NCBI RefSeq assembly: GCF_027922365.1 | Contig: NZ_BSFN01000008.1 | Location: forward strand, 180,424 to 244,423 | DNA: 64,000 nucleotides | Origin: Pseudomonas turukhanskensis | GTDB lineage: Bacteria > Pseudomonadota > Gammaproteobacteria > Pseudomonadales > Pseudomonadaceae | Direction: 5' to 3' | Shown: one piece after another, positions 46,201 through 51,606 of the stretch | How positions within the stretch are numbered: position 1 is the first letter of the stretch | Layout of the letters: the number at the start of each line of letters is the position of its first letter | Notes under the pieces: model-generated | What the model was told of the DNA's origin: nothing | The model's database searches: none | Seen by the model: the letters and a program-made list of their open reading frames with translations, nothing else | Made by a program: the position numbers and the translations under genes

Positions 46201-48027
46201 GAGCAAGTGGGCAAGTTGACCACCGAACAGGTGTCCTCGCTCAGCACCGTGCAACTGCAGGCGCTGACGGCTTCGCAGATCGAAGCGTTGAAAGGGGCCA
46301 ATGTCGCCGCGCTGACCACCGACCAGGTGGTGGCACTTACTGTGCCTCAGGTGCAGGCGCTGACGACTGCACAGATTGTCGCCATGACCAGCGAGCAGTT
46401 CGTGGCTCTTGAAGTGGGCGATCTGGCTAGCCTGAGCACCCAGCAAATCCAGGCCATCCAAGGTGGTGACCTGGCGGCGCTTACTACCGCACAGATCCAG
46501 GCGCTGACCACTGAGCAAGTGCATGCGCTGACCACCGCGCAGGTTGTAGCGCTGACGACTGAGCAGTTCCACGCCATGGAACTGGTTGACCTGGCGGCCA
46601 TGAGCACCACCCAGATTCAGGCGGTGCAAATCTCCGATCTGGCCTCGCTCAGCACCGATCAGATTCAAGCGTTGACCACTGCTCAGGTGCGGGCTCTTAC
46701 CGCCGCACAGATCTACGGTCTGACCACCGAGCAGGTGGCCGCGCTGGAAGTCGTTGACCTGCAGGCCTTGAGCACCGCGCAGATTCAGGCGATGCAAAAC
46801 ACCGATCTGGCTTCGCTGACAACTGTTCAGGTTGCCGCGCTCAGCACCGATCAGGTCGTGGCGCTGACCACTTCGCAGATCAAGGCGCTGACTACTACCC
46901 AGGTGGCGGCACTGACCTCGGCCCAGGTAGCGGCCATCGAGACTGCCGACATTGTGGCGATGACCTCCGCGCAGATTGGGGCGATCTCCTCGGCCCACTT
47001 CGCAGCGTTGACGACCGCCCAACTGGTGGCCATCGACGTGGCGGACATCGCCGCGTTGACTACCGACCAGTTGTCGACACTCGACTCCGTGCATATGGGC
47101 GCCTTTACCGGTTCGCAGATCGCCGCGATGACCGCCGAGCAACAGGCTGTGTTGGCCACTTCGCCGCTGGTGCTGGACCTCAATGGCGACGGTGTGAATA
47201 CCCTGCACTGGGCTGCCAATACCCGCTTTGACATCGACGGTGATGGCGATCTCGACACCACCGGTTGGGTCGGCAAGGGCGATGGTTTGCTGGCGCTTGA
47301 TCGTAACGGCGACGGCACGATCAACAACGGCAGCGAGCTGTTTGGTACCGCAACCACCCAAGCCGACGGCAGCAAGGCCAAGGACGGTTTCGCCGCCCTG
47401 GCCGCACTCGATAGCAACGGTGATGGCCGGATTGACGCCAGCGACACCGACTTTGCCGCCTTGCGCGTCTGGGTCGATGCGAACCAGGACGGGCAAAGCC
47501 AGGGCGGCGAGTTGTTCAGCCTGTCGTCGCTCGGCATTGCCAGCATCAACCTGGATGCAGCGAACACCAGCGATATGAATAACGGCAACTGGATCGGTTT
47601 GAGCGGCAGCTATGAAACCACTGACGGCGGCGTACACAGCATCGTCGATGCCTGGTTCCGCAATGCTGGCAGCGGCGATCAGACCATTGACCTGACGGCG
47701 GTGAATCCGCAGACGGTCAGTGAGCACAGCTTGAGCCGCATCGATCTGGGTGTTGCCGATGGTCATGCCAACACGCTGAAGGTCGACGCCGAGAGCATCA
47801 GCCAGTTTGGCCAGGTGGGCTTGGTTGATACCCACCTCGGAGCGTCGCACCCGGTGCAGTTGATCGTTAACGGTGATGCAAACGACAGCGTGCAGATTGC
47901 CGGCTCCGCTGATCAGTGGACAGCTGCCGGAAGTGTGCAGGTCGACGGCGCCAGCTACGACGTGTACAACGACGGTGATGTTCAACTGTTGGTTGCCAGC
48001 AACGTGCACACCAGCTTCTTCTCTTAA
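31261..48027 (+). CDS. Giant octapeptide-repeat protein, predicted type I secretion substrate
   Basis: A 5588-residue protein (about 560 kDa). After six residues the chain consists of about 660 consecutive octapeptides with consensus x-L-T-T-x-Q-(V/I)-x; typical units are ALTTAQVA and ALSTDQIQ. Every few units an acidic variant occurs (ALETADLA, AIEVVDLA). From residue about 5300 a different C-terminal domain of some 290 residues follows: SPLVLDLNGDGVNTL, FDIDGDGDLDTTGW, LLALDRNGDGTINNGSELFG and LDSNGDGRIDASD are calcium-binding loops of the kind found near the end of RTX proteins, and the end (VQLLVASNVHTSFFS) suits an uncleaved C-terminal type I secretion signal. No N-terminal signal peptide and no LapA-type retention module are visible. 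Neighbours are a GT41 glycosyltransferase and, 3-8 kb on, TolC, HlyD and the ABC exporter. I infer export and Ser/Thr glycosylation; the biological role (adhesin, surface layer, matrix) is open. Confidence 0.85.
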   Translation: MSSIFTGLTTTQVAALSTTVISTLTTDDIAGLSTAQLAAFTVTQIKVLSTDSIQAFDVGQVRAIEVVDLAAMGSAQIAAFDATQTAALSTGQIVGLTTSQVAALTTDQIQALTTTQVQSMEVADVGALGTAQVQALSAAQIGVLSANQVKAMAADRIAAIDAADVASLSTTAIQALTGTQVAALTAAQVTALTGTQVQALTTAQIPSLTANQVSAIDASDLALIGTAAVKALTASQVAALTTDQVAGLSTLQLRALDTVDIAAMTTAQVQALDAGQIGALTTAQVKALPADRIAAIDAADISSLSTAVIQALGTNQVAALTAAQVTALTGAQVQALTVTQIPSLTTAQITAIDAGDLVGLSSAAIKALTTAQVSSLSTAQVAALTTAQIAAMDAVDVAALTTAQIVALDGSQVGALTGAQVAALPTAKLAAIEAADIASLSTAAVAFLTANQLSSLSTAQIDALTTLQFSKLSATQLAGLTIAQVQALDVADLAALSTASIPGFTPAQIQALSTAQVQAFTTAQIQRLETTDLKSLGTAQVVALTSDQVGALTATQVAALGTAQLQAIEVADVPSLSVGAVGSLSATQMTKLTTDQVAALTTAQVAVLKVTQLAALTTSQIQALGSDISAVLPANIIALTTAQAQALTTDQIQVLTPSQVSLLSVADVKVLTAAQIAAMSASQIGALTALQFQGLTAAQIAAIDPAELAALSTAAIAGMSTVQVRALNTDQLEALTTAQAAALTSAQVGALLPANIAVLETQDFAAINVAAIKGLTAAQVQNLTADQITALTSAQIRAMDAVDVAALSTASIAALSPSQIGALTPAQIAALTTAQIQAIEVVDLPTIASATIAGLTTAQVRALSTDQVAVLTTAQAAALKAPQIAALSTEQLTALTDADVAALSSAAIAGLTSAQVGALTNSQMHALTTAQIASFEVADVKALDISLLSSTQVAAISAAQIAGLSTAQIRALDADVAVLSSASIKALSFAQVGALSSDQIAALTTAQVAAIDAADLKALSTVQVTALTQAQAAALSSAQLGALAVNQLQGLETEDLAVLTTAAVKGLTTAQMAGLTTAQVEALTVAQAAALSSAQVGALTTAQVVSIETRDLAALSTAAIAAMSSKQIGALTVPQVQALSTNQIRAIETVDLLALTSQQVGALTASQVAALTIPQLVAMTTAQIAALSSDLSEEQEVARTIGSLTPAQVKTLTTAQIAAWSTSHIAALSSAQVAAMSSAQIRAFETEDVPSLSASVISGLTTAQVSKLTTAQVAALTTGQVAAIEVADVKVLTTAQLVALSTEQAAALSSAQVAALSTAQIRSLEAADLAALDVDAVGKLSVGQIAALRTDQVSALTTAQVEALNSAQVKALTTAQMQVLSADQLAALGTSLIAALETADVAALSTSQVAELSTGQVRMLTVAQIGAMSSKQIAALDSAQVAALTTAQIVALGTDDVKALGTAQLAALNTAQVRALEAADIAALTSAHFVALKTEQLAALSSEQIRAIETADLRQLSTEQIASLSSAQVAALTTDQVSKLLTSQIAALETQDLVALSTAAIVALTNTQVAALTTDQVAALTVAQIKALQTADLASMDADQIAALTTLQMTALSTAQVAGLTPEQVAALQTEDLVKLSTLAIKALTSAQVAELTTAQLAALSSAQLSAMDTADLRVLSNEQIAALTASQVGALSTAQLASLTTTQISALETDDVVALSTASIKALSTAQIVALNEDQLVALSTAQVAALTSAQVRALTVNQLAVLEPADLAALSSANIAALLSSQLQALSPEQIVALSSAQLVALSTAQIGLLGTEQVAAIEAVDLVKLSTAAIKALSSDQVAALTSSQIGALSTQQIAALDTVDVAVLGQEQLMALGSDQVRALTTAQVVALTSDQVAALSAEQIEVLTTAQLRALESADLRALTTDQILALTSSQVASLSTTQIAALTSDQVAALELEDIGVLTTASIKALDSAQVNALTTDQVAALSTAQVAALDASDVGAMTTAQIVALTDVQVAALSSAQLAALGTDQIQAIETDDLQQLSTTAIRGLSTEQTAALTTDQVQALTGTQLAALTTAQVASLTTEQIQAVNAEELTLLGTAQIVALTSDQVKALSTEQVASLSSAQVAVLETADILALTTQQIAALTEDQVGALKSAQLAALTTTQIQALEVQDLAALSSAAIAGLSTEQVQALTTAQIAALTENQVPALTSAQIAVLDTAQIAAFEVADLTALSSATIAGLTTTQVSAFNTAQIAALTSDQLSALSTDDMAVLSTEQIVALTQAQVRGLTAAQIAALSPSQLAAMESVDVAKLATASVAALSSDQIAALSVDQVAALTVAQVAALSTAGLEGLSAAQIVGLSSTQVAALTVVQVAALSTAQVQALEAADIAVLSNTRVAALTTEQIQSLTQGQLEALSTAQIKALETEDVAALSTAQFVGLNSAQIAALTTAQVAALTTAQARALTEDQIRALLTNQIAALETEDLVALTTDQLALLSTLQVAALKAAQIAALTTAQVVGLEAGDVAALTTAQIVALTTAQAAALTIDQVQALQTAQIKAMETADLASLASDRIAALLTAQVEALSTAQIVALTSGQVQALTVDQVGALTTAQVRALETADLAAMSTEQVAALTQNQIGALSTAQVVALTTAQIEAIEVADLAGLTSAQLQALQTEDLAALTGAQIVGLSTTQLAALSTLQVAALGSHQIAALTDTQVKSLATAQIRAIETADLQALTTAQVQALTTAQVVALSTAQVASLTQTQISALESADLRALTTAQIVALTTAQIQALTTAQIIKLTSTQIAALETADLAALSQEQVLALSGSQPTALTTAQIASLPTSQIASLQTADLVNLTTAQIVALTTAQMQALTLEQIPALTINQVKALETADLAALSPEQIASLTAGQVAALSTGQIVALTSAQVAALELADLAALSSAQIRALETADLTALTEGQIIGLSTAQVQALTTAQVASLTTGQIAALETNDLRALTTEQIIALTSSQLQALSPAQVSALHTAQVRVIETADLTAFSAEQLVALTTAQVQALTTAQLVALTTAQVRALALDDLQALTTAQIVALETADVAALTTEQIEALTTAQIQALNSAQLRALTTEQVAALETADVAALTASQISKMETADIAALQAVQIAALTTAQAAALTTAQIAALTSDQLAAMRTIDLAALSTAQIRALDAADLTALTADQLVGLRSDQVAALTTAQIAALAPTQVAAMETADLVALGTAQIVALSSAQLAALSSVQLRSLTAAQVKAIETADLAALSATQLSKMKSDQIQALTTAQLVALTTAQVEALTTSQIASLTSNQIQALETADLAALTAAQVIALTTAQASALTAAQLTNLTLDQIAALETADLAAIGTLIIPSLTTAQIGALSNAQVAALTTAQIAAMETADLAALSVDQVVAMSSAQVAALTTAQLANLTTAQIEVLEIADIRALSDAQVAALTGAQVQALTQAQVAALSTTQIRALETADFALLTSDQLAALTTAQVQALTSAQIIALTTAQVSALEAADIAVLTSSQLIALETADLAALTAEQVAALTTAQVGKLSTAQVQALTTSQIAALETADLSALTNAQLQVLSTAQVRALSVEQIGALSTAQVHALSTASINALSTAQVVALTGAQVAGLSTAQVVALTTAQVAALETADLAGMTTAQIRVLPTADVAALTASQVAALTTLQAGALTTEQVAALTTAQVQALETVDLAALSSTQIVALSTDQVRALTADQISALTSAQVRALETADIAALSTEQVAALTTLQAAALTTAQIVALSTAQVASLEAVDLAKLSSTQIRALETADIAALTAGQVAALTTAQVAALTTAQVVALTTSQVEQLSVGQVAALTTAQVAAMEAADVAALSDVQLVALTTAQAASLTAAQVAALTPDQIAAMQTADFASLSTAAVVGLTTAQVANLTLAQVAALTTAQIVAMEVADFASLTPEQLAELSDAQANALSTAQNAALSGEQLAALSPDALSSVDLEFLATADVASMTTAQIAALTTRQIHILETDDLAALTTTQVQALTTEQVVALTTAQVAILTTAQIAALEVGDFTSLSNAQLVALTTAQAAALTGAQLAALTTAQLRSLEVADLAALSAARIAGLSTEQIASLSVAQLQGLSTAQVSALTDAQIRALTTAQFRAMETQDLAALTGTQVEAIETEDLRALSNEQIAALTSTQIAVLNTAQITALSTAQIKALSTLDIAALTDTQLTALTSAQVQALTTAQIVALTPTQLTNGFSEAQIAKLTTAQIEVLTNADIAALSEDQVAALTTAQTAALSTAQFVNLSAVQIARLGVANIQALSSAQLIALTTLQVKALDVSQIGALSTAQIALMETADIAALTVNQIQLLSTAQAGALTVAQVQALTTSQIAALEGSALAALSTTAIPQLSTAQVAAIDQNRIGSLTTAQIRAMETADVAVLTTAQLSGLQLAQVAALTTDQVVALTTAQVRALSFDQIAALTTAQVAALEIVDLQALTTDQVASMEAADVAALTGAQVIALTSDQVKVLTAEQIQAMTKAQLAQMETADLALLSTSQIRAIESGDLAGLTTAQVVALTTAQVNALTTAQVVALTTAQVQALETADLAAMTTAQIRALETRDLALLNSAQIASLTTEQVAALTTAQIVALSTEQFPWIETADLAAFTTAQIAAIQTRDLAQLTTAQVVALTTEQVAALTSVQLGALTTAQIAKLETADLVALTTATLVGLTAEQAAALTTAQVAALLTQQLAALSTNDIAALTTAQVVALTTDQVKALSTAQIVALTSTQVAALETADLVELSTAQIVALETDDIAALTTAQVVALTTEQAAAISSAQLAALSTAQLVKLETADLAALSAASIAGLTTAQAAALTTAQVVALTTAQLQAVETRDLAAMTTAQIQALTSDQFQVLTGAQIKALTSSQVQAMETADLKALTTAQIQAMDATDLALLTTLQMAALTTTQVEALTTEQVGKLTTEQVSSLSTVQLQALTASQIEALKGANVAALTTDQVVALTVPQVQALTTAQIVAMTSEQFVALEVGDLASLSTQQIQAIQGGDLAALTTAQIQALTTEQVHALTTAQVVALTTEQFHAMELVDLAAMSTTQIQAVQISDLASLSTDQIQALTTAQVRALTAAQIYGLTTEQVAALEVVDLQALSTAQIQAMQNTDLASLTTVQVAALSTDQVVALTTSQIKALTTTQVAALTSAQVAAIETADIVAMTSAQIGAISSAHFAALTTAQLVAIDVADIAALTTDQLSTLDSVHMGAFTGSQIAAMTAEQQAVLATSPLVLDLNGDGVNTLHWAANTRFDIDGDGDLDTTGWVGKGDGLLALDRNGDGTINNGSELFGTATTQADGSKAKDGFAALAALDSNGDGRIDASDTDFAALRVWVDANQDGQSQGGELFSLSSLGIASINLDAANTSDMNNGNWIGLSGSYETTDGGVHSIVDAWFRNAGSGDQTIDLTAVNPQTVSEHSLSRIDLGVADGHANTLKVDAESISQFGQVGLVDTHLGASHPVQLIVNGDANDSVQIAGSADQWTAAGSVQVDGASYDVYNDGDVQLLVASNVHTSFFS
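31279..47154 (+). repeat. 24-bp repeat array encoding the octapeptides
   Basis: About 660 units of 24 bp within the giant gene. Units differ mainly at third codon positions and in a few residue positions, with CTGACCACCGCGCAG and close variants recurring hundreds of times. The eight-residue register is kept almost throughout; exceptions include a seven-residue unit near ALGSDIS, a longer interruption around LSSDLSEEQEVARTIGSLTP and a nine-residue unit NGFSEAQIA. Confidence 0.9.
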
Positions 48028-48039
48028 GAAGCGGGCAAA

Positions 48040-48079
48040 TGCCAATCCCGGCGTCGCGTGAGCGGCACCGGGATTGGCA
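48040..48079 (+). promoter_or_regulatory. Strong stem-loop between the giant gene and the glycosyltransferase gene
   Basis: TGCCAATCCCGG (48040-48051) and CCGGGATTGGCA (48068-48079) are perfect 12-bp arms around a 16-nt loop. No T-run follows directly, so it looks like an attenuating or processing hairpin that would let the giant protein be made in excess over the enzyme. Partial termination at the TTTT 18 nt later is also possible. Confidence 0.6.
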
Positions 48080-48114
48080 CGTCTGCCGTTGCCCTTTTCC
48101 GATAAGGCCTGTGC

Positions 48115-49950
48115 ATGCCTGTAAACCCGCTTGAAAGCCCCGACCTAGATGCTGCTTTGCTAACGGCCCTGCAACTTTGCGAGCAGGCGGCCCTTGAACC
48201 CATGCAACTGATCGCCGTGGCTGACCAGTTGGGCCAGGCCCGCCGCCAAGCCGATGTGGCCAAGCTTTACCAGACGTGGCTTGCGCATTGCAGTTCCAGC
48301 GCCGACTACATCGTTCACTTCAACCTCGGCGTCACCCTGTCACAGCTGGAGCAACTGCCGGCTGCGGATCAGGCCTATCGCATGGCCATTCAGCGCAAGC
48401 CCGACTTCTCGCAAGCCTGGTTCAACCTGGGGGCGGTAATCGAGCGTCAGGGACGGCCCGAGAACGCGTTGACCATTTGGCAGTCGATGCTCGACCACCC
48501 GCTGGTGGGGCCTGAGTTGAATCGCGACCTGTACATCATGGTGCTCAACAGCATGGGACGGTTGATGGAGGAAATCCGTCAGCTGCATTCGGCTGAGTTG
48601 AAATTGCAGGCCAGCCTGGAAACCGACCCCGAGCAGCCCAAGGTCATTCAGCACTGGGTGCATCTGCGCCAGAAACAATGCGAGTGGCCGGTACTGACGC
48701 CGTTGAAAGGGTTGAGTTGCGGGGAGATGCTCAAAGCCACCTCGCCCTTGGCCATGCTCTCGGCCAGCGACGATCCTGGCCTGCAACTGGCCACTGCGGC
48801 GCGCTTTGTCAGTGACCGTGTCGACCAGCGCGTGCCCCTCCTGGCGCCCGAGCAAGGCTACGAGCACCCGCGGCTGCGCATCGCCTTTCTGTCTTCGGAC
48901 TTCTGTTTGCACGCCGTGTCGTTGCTGACGGTGGAGCTGTTCGAGTTGCTCGATCGTGAGCGCTTCGAAGTCTATGGTTTCTGCTGGAGCCGCGAGGATG
49001 GCTCTGCCTTGCGCGCGCGGGTAAAGGCCGGCATGGACTACTTCGTATCCATTGCGGGCATGGACGACGCCGGCGCCGCGCAGCTGATTCGCCAGCACGA
49101 AATCGACATCCTGGTTGACTTGCAGGGCCTGACCTCCGGGGCCCGGCCGAATATTCTGGCGTTTCGCCCGGCGCCACTGCAGATCACTTACCTGGGTTTT
49201 CCAGGCCCCACGGGCTTGCCGTGTGTCGACTACGTGATTGCCGACCGCTATCTGATTCCAGATGCCGAGAAACCTTTCTACAGCGAGAAGCCGTTGTATC
49301 TGCCGGTGTTCCAGTGCAGCGACCGCCAGCGCCCGGTGGCGCCGCTGCCCAGCCGCGCCGAATGCGGGCTGCCCGATGACCGCTTCGTGTTCTGTTGCTT
49401 CAACAACAACTACAAATTCAACGAAGAGACCTTCTCCTGCTGGATGCGCATTCTGGCCGCCGTGCCGGACAGCGTGTTCTGGCTGCTGGCCGACAACCAA
49501 TGGTCGCAAGCCAATCTGTTGGCCTGCGCCGAGCGCCATGGGGTGGCGGCCGAGCGCCTGATCTTCGCCCCGCGCGTGGCGCCCGACCTGTACCTGGCGC
49601 GCTACACAGTGGCCGACCTGTTCCTCGATGCCTACCCGTTCAACGGTGGCACCACGGCCAACGATGCGCTGTGGATGGGGCTGCCGGTGCTGACCCGCTC
49701 CGGGCGCACCTTCGCCTCGCGCATGGCCGGCAGCTTGCTGACGGCCCTGGAGCTACCCGAGCTGATTACCGACAACCTGGCCGATTACGAGCGCCGGGCC
49801 GTAGAACTGGCCAACGACGCGGTGCAACTGCGTGGCCTGCGCCAGCGCCTGGAGCTGGGCCGGGAAACGTCGCTGTTGTTTGATATGCCGCGCTTTGTGC
49901 GCAGTTTTGAGAATGGCGTCAGCGCTGCTTACCAACAGGCGCGCAAATAG
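48115..49950 (+). CDS. GT41 (SPINDLY/OGT-like) protein O-glycosyltransferase with TPR repeats
   Basis: A 611-residue protein. Residues about 45-200 are TPR-like (IVHFNLGVTLSQLEQLPAADQAYRMAI, FSQAWFNLGAVIERQGRPENAL). From 250 comes the GT41 catalytic domain: LRIAFLSSDFCLHAVSLLTVEL, DILVDLQGLTSGARPNILAFRPAPLQITYLGFPGPTG, CFNNNYKFNEETFSCW with the nucleotide-sugar Lys K434, and YPFNGGTTANDALWMGLPV (residues 507-524) matching the HTT/GTTT loop of OGT. Such enzymes put GlcNAc, fucose or glucose on Ser/Thr (or Asn in HMW1C types) of cytoplasmic proteins. Being 87 bp downstream of a protein with more than a thousand Ser/Thr in repeats, it is the obvious candidate modifier of that protein. Confidence 0.9.
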   Translation: MPVNPLESPDLDAALLTALQLCEQAALEPMQLIAVADQLGQARRQADVAKLYQTWLAHCSSSADYIVHFNLGVTLSQLEQLPAADQAYRMAIQRKPDFSQAWFNLGAVIERQGRPENALTIWQSMLDHPLVGPELNRDLYIMVLNSMGRLMEEIRQLHSAELKLQASLETDPEQPKVIQHWVHLRQKQCEWPVLTPLKGLSCGEMLKATSPLAMLSASDDPGLQLATAARFVSDRVDQRVPLLAPEQGYEHPRLRIAFLSSDFCLHAVSLLTVELFELLDRERFEVYGFCWSREDGSALRARVKAGMDYFVSIAGMDDAGAAQLIRQHEIDILVDLQGLTSGARPNILAFRPAPLQITYLGFPGPTGLPCVDYVIADRYLIPDAEKPFYSEKPLYLPVFQCSDRQRPVAPLPSRAECGLPDDRFVFCCFNNNYKFNEETFSCWMRILAAVPDSVFWLLADNQWSQANLLACAERHGVAAERLIFAPRVAPDLYLARYTVADLFLDAYPFNGGTTANDALWMGLPVLTRSGRTFASRMAGSLLTALELPELITDNLADYERRAVELANDAVQLRGLRQRLELGRETSLLFDMPRFVRSFENGVSAAYQQARK

Positions 49951-49970
49951 TGCTGGAGAGAACCGAGAAC

Positions 49971-50777
49971 ATGCCTGTGGAGCCGATCAGCCTGTTTTAT
50001 ATCGCCTATTCCGAGGCGACCCTTCACGCCATGCCGGCCGGCTACCAGTTGCTCGACAACATGGCCCACGAACGGGACGACTGGCGCGAGTACTGGCCAA
50101 TCCGCCGCTTCCTGTTGGAGCAAACGCTGGACGAGCAGGCCTGGTACGGCTTTTTCTCGCCGCGTTTCAAAGAGAAGATCGGCCTCGACCCGGCGCAGGT
50201 GGTTAGCTTTGTTCAGGCCGCTGCGGCGGACGGCGCGGATGTCTGCACGTTCAGCCCGCAGCCGGACATGGGCGCGTTCTTTCTTAACGTATTCGAGCAG
50301 GAAGAGCTGTTTCAGCCAGGCTTTAGCGAGGCCAGTCAGGCGTTTCTGACGCATGCAGGTGTCGAGGTGCAGCTATCGAAGCTGGTGATGGACTCTCGGC
50401 AGATCGTCTTCAGCAACTACATCGTCGCGCGCCCGGCCTTCTGGCGGCGTTGGTTGGCGCTTAACGAGCAGTTGTTTGCCCTGTGCGAAGAGGGCACGGG
50501 CGAACTGGCTGATCGGCTGCGCAAAGCGTCGTCCTACCCAGGCAGCGTGCCGTGTAAGGTGTTTTTGATGGAGCGCCTGGCATCGCTGATTCTGGCGCTG
50601 GAACCGCGCTGGCAGGTCAAGGCCTATAACACCTTCGATTGCGCCTGGTCGGCCAGCCGTCTGAATCAGTTCCGCCACGAGGCGGTGCTTAGCGACGCTT
50701 TGAAAGTGGCCATGCGCGAACAGGGTTTTCCTCAGTACACCGAGGCCTTTGCGGCGTTGCGCGACAAGCTGCGTTAA
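49971..50777 (+). CDS. Unassigned protein, probably involved in glycan or sugar modification
   Basis: A 268-residue soluble protein (start MPVEPISLFYIAYSEATLHA; a GTG start seven codons earlier would overlap the upstream stop). Recognisable stretches are WREYWPIRRFLLEQTLDEQ, YGFFSPRFKEKIGLDPAQV, DVCTFSPQPDMGAFFLNVFE, and RQIVFSNYIVARPAFWRRWL. Proteins with YGFFSPRF and VFSNY motifs occur in polysaccharide and flagellin glycosylation clusters, but I cannot name the family or the reaction. It follows the GT41 gene by 20 bp and so is its operon partner, perhaps a second glycosyltransferase extending the first sugar. Confidence 0.6.
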   Translation: MPVEPISLFYIAYSEATLHAMPAGYQLLDNMAHERDDWREYWPIRRFLLEQTLDEQAWYGFFSPRFKEKIGLDPAQVVSFVQAAAADGADVCTFSPQPDMGAFFLNVFEQEELFQPGFSEASQAFLTHAGVEVQLSKLVMDSRQIVFSNYIVARPAFWRRWLALNEQLFALCEEGTGELADRLRKASSYPGSVPCKVFLMERLASLILALEPRWQVKAYNTFDCAWSASRLNQFRHEAVLSDALKVAMREQGFPQYTEAFAALRDKLR

Positions 50778-50812
50778 GCCTGCCTAGCCGTTTAAACCAC
50801 CTGGGAAACCAG

Positions 50813-50843
50813 CCCTCGCACGCGTGATCGGCGCGAGCGAGGG
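50813..50843. terminator. Hairpin between convergent genes
   Basis: CCCTCGC (50813-50819) and GCGAGGG (50837-50843) with a further GC-rich pairing inside. It lies in the 77-bp gap between the convergent glycosylation and methyltransferase genes. No T-tract is present, so termination is only suggested by position. Confidence 0.35.
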
Positions 50844-50854
50844 GGCGTACTTGT

Positions 50855-51538
50855 TTACTTCAGGCGCAGGCGTCCGGCAACGGTCTCGGAGATGATGCGT
50901 AGCTTCATCCCGTCTTCCGGAAATTCCTGCTCGTTGAGAATGCCGTCCTGGCCGTGGATGAAGCCGTTGCTGTAGTTCTGGAAGCTGTTGAGGATGCGGT
51001 GCGGATGCTGGTCCAGGTGCGCGCGATCCTTGAGAAAGACCGCCACAAAGTCGTTCCACAGGCCGTTGCTCTGGTACGAGGTGTAGGACTCCAGCATCAC
51101 GGTGTTGTAGCCGCTGCGATTGCCCCAGTTGGCCAGGGCGTTGCCCGAGTCTGGGTAGAAGCGCCAGCAATCGACGGGGTAGCGGTGAAACAGGCCATTG
51201 GACGGCGCGTTCAAATAGAACAGCCCCGTGGGCTTGAGCACGCGCATGATCTCGTTGAACAACAGCCAGAAAAACTCGGAATGCTCGAAGCAGGAACTGC
51301 TGACGATGGCATCCAGCGAGTTGTCTTCGAATGGCAGCTTGTAGGGGTCGTCGATGATGATGTCGACACCTTTGCCCTGCACGAAGTCGACGCCAATGTA
51401 GGTGGCGTTCTCAGGGAAGACGTCCTTGAGTGAACCGTTGACGTTCTGTGCACCAATATCGGCGACGGTAGCCTGGTTGAGCGGTTTGACGTAGGTGTCG
51501 AAGAAAAACTTGCCGTTTTCCATTGCCGATGGGTGCAT
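50855..51538 (-). CDS. SAM-dependent methyltransferase (class I)
   Basis: A 227-residue Rossmann-fold methyltransferase. Motif I is TVADIGAQNVNGSLKDVFP, the acidic end of strand 2 is ATYIGVDFVQGKGVDII, motif II/III DNSLDAIVSSSCFEHSEFFWLLFNEIMRVLKPTGLFYLNAP. The family (methyltransf_11-like) acts on small molecules, sugars or glycans. I start at MHPSAMENGK (51538); a GTG 45 bp upstream is possible. It is downstream of tolC by 68 bp on the same strand, so it is probably part of the secretion operon and could methylate the glycan or peptide of the giant protein. Confidence 0.8.
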   Translation of the reverse strand: MHPSAMENGKFFFDTYVKPLNQATVADIGAQNVNGSLKDVFPENATYIGVDFVQGKGVDIIIDDPYKLPFEDNSLDAIVSSSCFEHSEFFWLLFNEIMRVLKPTGLFYLNAPSNGLFHRYPVDCWRFYPDSGNALANWGNRSGYNTVMLESYTSYQSNGLWNDFVAVFLKDRAHLDQHPHRILNSFQNYSNGFIHGQDGILNEQEFPEDGMKLRIISETVAGRLRLK

Positions 51539-51606
51539 GAGCAGGGCCCTGTTTGTGATTGTTGTTTGCAGCCGGTTTGCCACTTAGTCTGGCTGCTTTT
51601 GCGCGT

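Noticed and set aside
31279..47154. Regular short repeats that might suggest a CRISPR array
   Set aside because: The period is 24 bp with no spacers, and the whole array is one reading frame.
41974..48045. A 2023-codon open frame on the minus strand, and similar long ones such as 37324-40908 (1194 codons)
   Set aside because: They are antisense to the 24-bp repeats, whose complement happens to lack stop codons. They give glycine/arginine/glutamine/leucine-rich repeats with no ribosome sites or known domain.
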